Of a stretch of 5,691 nucleotides of DNA, positions 3,365-5,691 are shown in pieces; position 1 is the first letter of the stretch, and each line of letters begins with the position of its first letter. The stretch spans positions 1 through 5,691 of the forward strand of contig JARROD010000244.1 in assembly GCA_037384225.1 (NCBI GenBank), in the 5' to 3' direction. The translations under genes and the position numbers were made by a program. Origin of the DNA: JARROD01 sp037384225. Its GTDB lineage: Bacteria > Pseudomonadota > Gammaproteobacteria > Pseudomonadales > Cellvibrionaceae. The notes beneath the pieces are model-generated. The model had not been told where the DNA came from. It searched no databases and was given only the letters and a program-made list of their open reading frames with translations.

Positions 3365-5691
3365 ATGCGCAATATCCGAACTGCAATAACAGCAGCCCTG
3401 TCAGGTGCAGTGATTTTTACCGGTGCGGCCGGCGCCAACGAGCGCGGTATAGAAGAAGTGACGGTGACGGCGCAGAAACGCGCTGAAAGTGTCCAGGATG
3501 TCCCTATCTCCATTTCCGCACTATCGGAAAATTTTATCAAAGACGTAGGGGCGCAAAGTGTCAATGACCTGGGAATTCACGTCCCCGGTCTTGAAACCCG
3601 CGTGGTTCAAGTGACGCAGCCGGCCTATAACATACGTGGCATTACCACCGACGATTTCGGTATTGGTGCCGACCCTGCTGTTGCCGTCTATGTCGACGGT
3701 GTTTATTCAGGTCGCTCCGGCGCCTCTATGACAGCCTTTCAGGACGTGGCCAGGGTCGAGGTATTGAAAGGTCCCCAGGGCACACTGTTTGGAAAAAATG
3801 CGGCCGCCGGTGCCATCCATATTATCAGTAACGAACCCAGCGGAGAGTTTGGGGCCAGGGTCGGGGTGAGTCTTGGTAACTACAACAAGCGCAAGGTGGA
3901 AGCCACAGTTAATGCGCCGCTGTCGGACAATCTGTTTTTGCGGGTCAATGTGCTCGAAAACCAGCGCGACGGCTATCGGGAGAATCTCGCCACAGGCGAT
4001 AAATTGTCCGATGAAAACAACGGCGGCGCTCGCGCCGCACTGTTGTGGCAGGTGAGCGATGCCACCAAAGCGACCCTGCGATTAGAATACACCGATGTGG
4101 ATCAGGATGCGGCGGTGTCCTATGGGTTGGTCAATGGGAGCGGTCCCTATGACGATGTGGCGATAGACGCGCCTATAGACGAAACCCTGACTCTCTGGGG
4201 CGGTTCTCTGAGTGTCGAATCCGACCTCGGCGGCATGCAGCTAACCTCTATTACTGCCGCCAAAACGTTTGAAAGTACCAACCTGCGTGACGATGACGGC
4301 ACTGCAATCCCAACGGTGTACTTCGCTACCGAAAATGTGGAAGAAAACCAGTTTGTCAGCCAGGAGCTGCGGTTGGTTTCCGACAATGAGGGACCGTTAC
4401 GCTGGACCCTGGGCGCCATGTATTCCCGCGAGCATGGCAAGCAGGATTCCAATCTGGCTTTTGCCACCGATCTGGTGGATCGCGTCCTACTGACCGATGC
4501 CCAACTATCACAAGCTCTTGCAGCCTATAACTTGCAAGCTGGCACGGACTATACGGCGGCAACGGCACCAGCGGGTTTTGGCTGGGATATACTGCTGGAT
4601 TTAGCCGATGGTAATGTCGATAACGTATTAAACTGGGGTACCCCTCTCGGCGGTGGACAGTCGGTGCTCGGCGGATTTTTCGCCGAATCCGCCGGCGTCG
4701 ATATGATCAGTACCAGCGCCGCCATCTACGGTGATATGACCTATGCGTTCACCGATAAACTGGAACTGACCTTCGGCCTGCGTTACACCCGCGACGAAAA
4801 AGACTTCGAACTGACCATCCTCCCCAACCCCATATTCAATATCAACGTTGCCCTGCAGGATACCGTGAGCAATGCCAATAGCAACGCCGACGGCGGTGTC
4901 GACCAGGACGATAGCTGGAGCAACCTAAGCACTCGGTTGGTACTGGACTACGCGGTTACCGATGACGCCATGCTCTATGCCAGCTATGCCACTGGATACA
5001 AGGCCGGTGGTTTCAACTCGACGCAATTGGCTAACTCTTTTGACGAGGAAAATGTTACCAACTACGAACTGGGTGTGAAATCGACCTGGCTGGATCGGCA
5101 ACTGAGATTCAACGGCGCACTGTTTTACTATGAATACACTGATCTCCAGGACCTGGTGTCGGTTGAAAACAGTGTAACCCACATTAATGAACTGAAAGTG
5201 CGCAATGAAGATGTGGAAGGCCAGGGCTTTGAGCTGGAAGTACAGTGGCTGGCAACCGAGCAGTTTATTCTCAGCGCCAACTACACCTACCTGGACAGTG
5301 AAATCACCGAGTTCAGCCTCTTTGAGAATGAAACCGAAGCCGACGATCGCACCGGCGAACCGCAGTCAGCAGCGGCGGAGCAGAAATTCAATCTGAGCGC
5401 CGCCTACACCCTGGAACTGGATAACGCCGGCGATCTGAACTTCCGCCTCGGCTACAGCTATATCGGCGACCGTGAAAGCTTCGGATTGGGCGGTGCCACA
5501 CCCCAGGCCCAGGCGATGATCGACAGTTTGAAAGGGGACCTGGACGGCGCCTATAAAAATATCGACGCACGTATTACCTACCACAGCTCCGCTGACCAGT
5601 GGCAGGTTTCCCTCTATGGTCTGAACCTGACCGATGAAGAGTACCTGTACGACCTCGGCGGTATCGCCGGCGGCGTGGGTTTACCCGTGGC
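3365..5691 (+). CDS. TonB-dependent outer-membrane receptor (3' end outside the window)
   Basis: Outer-membrane beta-barrel that imports a scarce ligand using TonB-ExbB-ExbD energy. The frame is open from ATG 3365 to the window edge, 775 codons. A signal peptide (1-24, likely cleavage after AGA) is followed by a TonB-box-like IEEVTVTAQKR (29-39). The plug domain (about 43-158) carries VQDVPISIS (43-51), NIRG (89-92), VYVDGVYSGR (108-117) and the hallmark VEVLKGPQGTLFGKNAAAGAI (131-151). Barrel landmarks include FGLRYTRDEK (470-479), YASYATGYKAGGFN (538-551) and the near-terminal GLNLTDEEY (752-760). Only the last strand, perhaps 15-30 residues, should be missing. A long stretch at about 356-442 probably forms an enlarged surface loop. 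The style (TAQKR, VPISIS) is common in proteobacterial receptors whose ligands are seldom known: siderophore, vitamin, sugar, aromatic and steroid are all possible. The divergent AraC regulator suggests substrate-induced expression, and no Fur box is obvious. Confidence 0.95.
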   Translation, partial: MRNIRTAITAALSGAVIFTGAAGANERGIEEVTVTAQKRAESVQDVPISISALSENFIKDVGAQSVNDLGIHVPGLETRVVQVTQPAYNIRGITTDDFGIGADPAVAVYVDGVYSGRSGASMTAFQDVARVEVLKGPQGTLFGKNAAAGAIHIISNEPSGEFGARVGVSLGNYNKRKVEATVNAPLSDNLFLRVNVLENQRDGYRENLATGDKLSDENNGGARAALLWQVSDATKATLRLEYTDVDQDAAVSYGLVNGSGPYDDVAIDAPIDETLTLWGGSLSVESDLGGMQLTSITAAKTFESTNLRDDDGTAIPTVYFATENVEENQFVSQELRLVSDNEGPLRWTLGAMYSREHGKQDSNLAFATDLVDRVLLTDAQLSQALAAYNLQAGTDYTAATAPAGFGWDILLDLADGNVDNVLNWGTPLGGGQSVLGGFFAESAGVDMISTSAAIYGDMTYAFTDKLELTFGLRYTRDEKDFELTILPNPIFNINVALQDTVSNANSNADGGVDQDDSWSNLSTRLVLDYAVTDDAMLYASYATGYKAGGFNSTQLANSFDEENVTNYELGVKSTWLDRQLRFNGALFYYEYTDLQDLVSVENSVTHINELKVRNEDVEGQGFELEVQWLATEQFILSANYTYLDSEITEFSLFENETEADDRTGEPQSAAAEQKFNLSAAYTLELDNAGDLNFRLGYSYIGDRESFGLGGATPQAQAMIDSLKGDLDGAYKNIDARITYHSSADQWQVSLYGLNLTDEEYLYDLGGIAGGVGLPV

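Noticed and set aside
3244..3564. 106-codon minus-strand frame across the receptor's signal peptide and plug start.
   Set aside because: It lies opposite a well-supported receptor coding sequence and shows no recognisable domain; a shadow of the receptor's codon pattern.

Overview
The window reads as chromosomal DNA from a Gram-negative bacterium, most likely a marine-type gammaproteobacterium. That placement is inferred from protein style: a TonB-dependent outer-membrane receptor, a DUF2845 periplasmic protein and an AraC regulator with an arabinose_bd-like sensor half. No rRNA or other marker gene is present, so genus cannot be called. I see no tRNA, CRISPR array or insertion sequence.

Left part (1-1529): the end of what looks like a surface-polysaccharide or glycosylation cluster. 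A short frame (22-243), probably the frameshifted tail of a gene entering from the left, leads into a family 2 glycosyltransferase (about 227-1192). Both have awkward reading-frame boundaries. Behind them lie about 340 bases with no confident gene, but with a start-less open frame (1251-1517) that looks like a decayed or frameshifted coding remnant. Three frame problems in 1.5 kb suggest either a decaying locus or indel errors in the assembly.

Middle part (1530-3165, minus strand): a small secreted DUF2845 protein (1530-1931) and, upstream of it on the same strand after a 133-base gap, an AraC-family regulator (2065-3165) that appears to start at TTG.

Right part (3166-5691): a 199-base divergent control region and a TonB-dependent receptor (3365 to beyond the window edge). 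The control region holds the clearest unexplained signal: a 13-base element, TGGCG(G/C)TATTTGA, repeated in the same orientation at exactly 21 bases. That is the spacing typical of AraC-family half-sites. A plausible promoter for the regulator overlaps the first copy. The simplest reading is a local circuit in which the AraC protein senses a small molecule, activates the receptor that imports it or a related compound, and limits its own expression. The substrate cannot be read from the sequence. I found no convincing evidence for an entirely new kind of system here.
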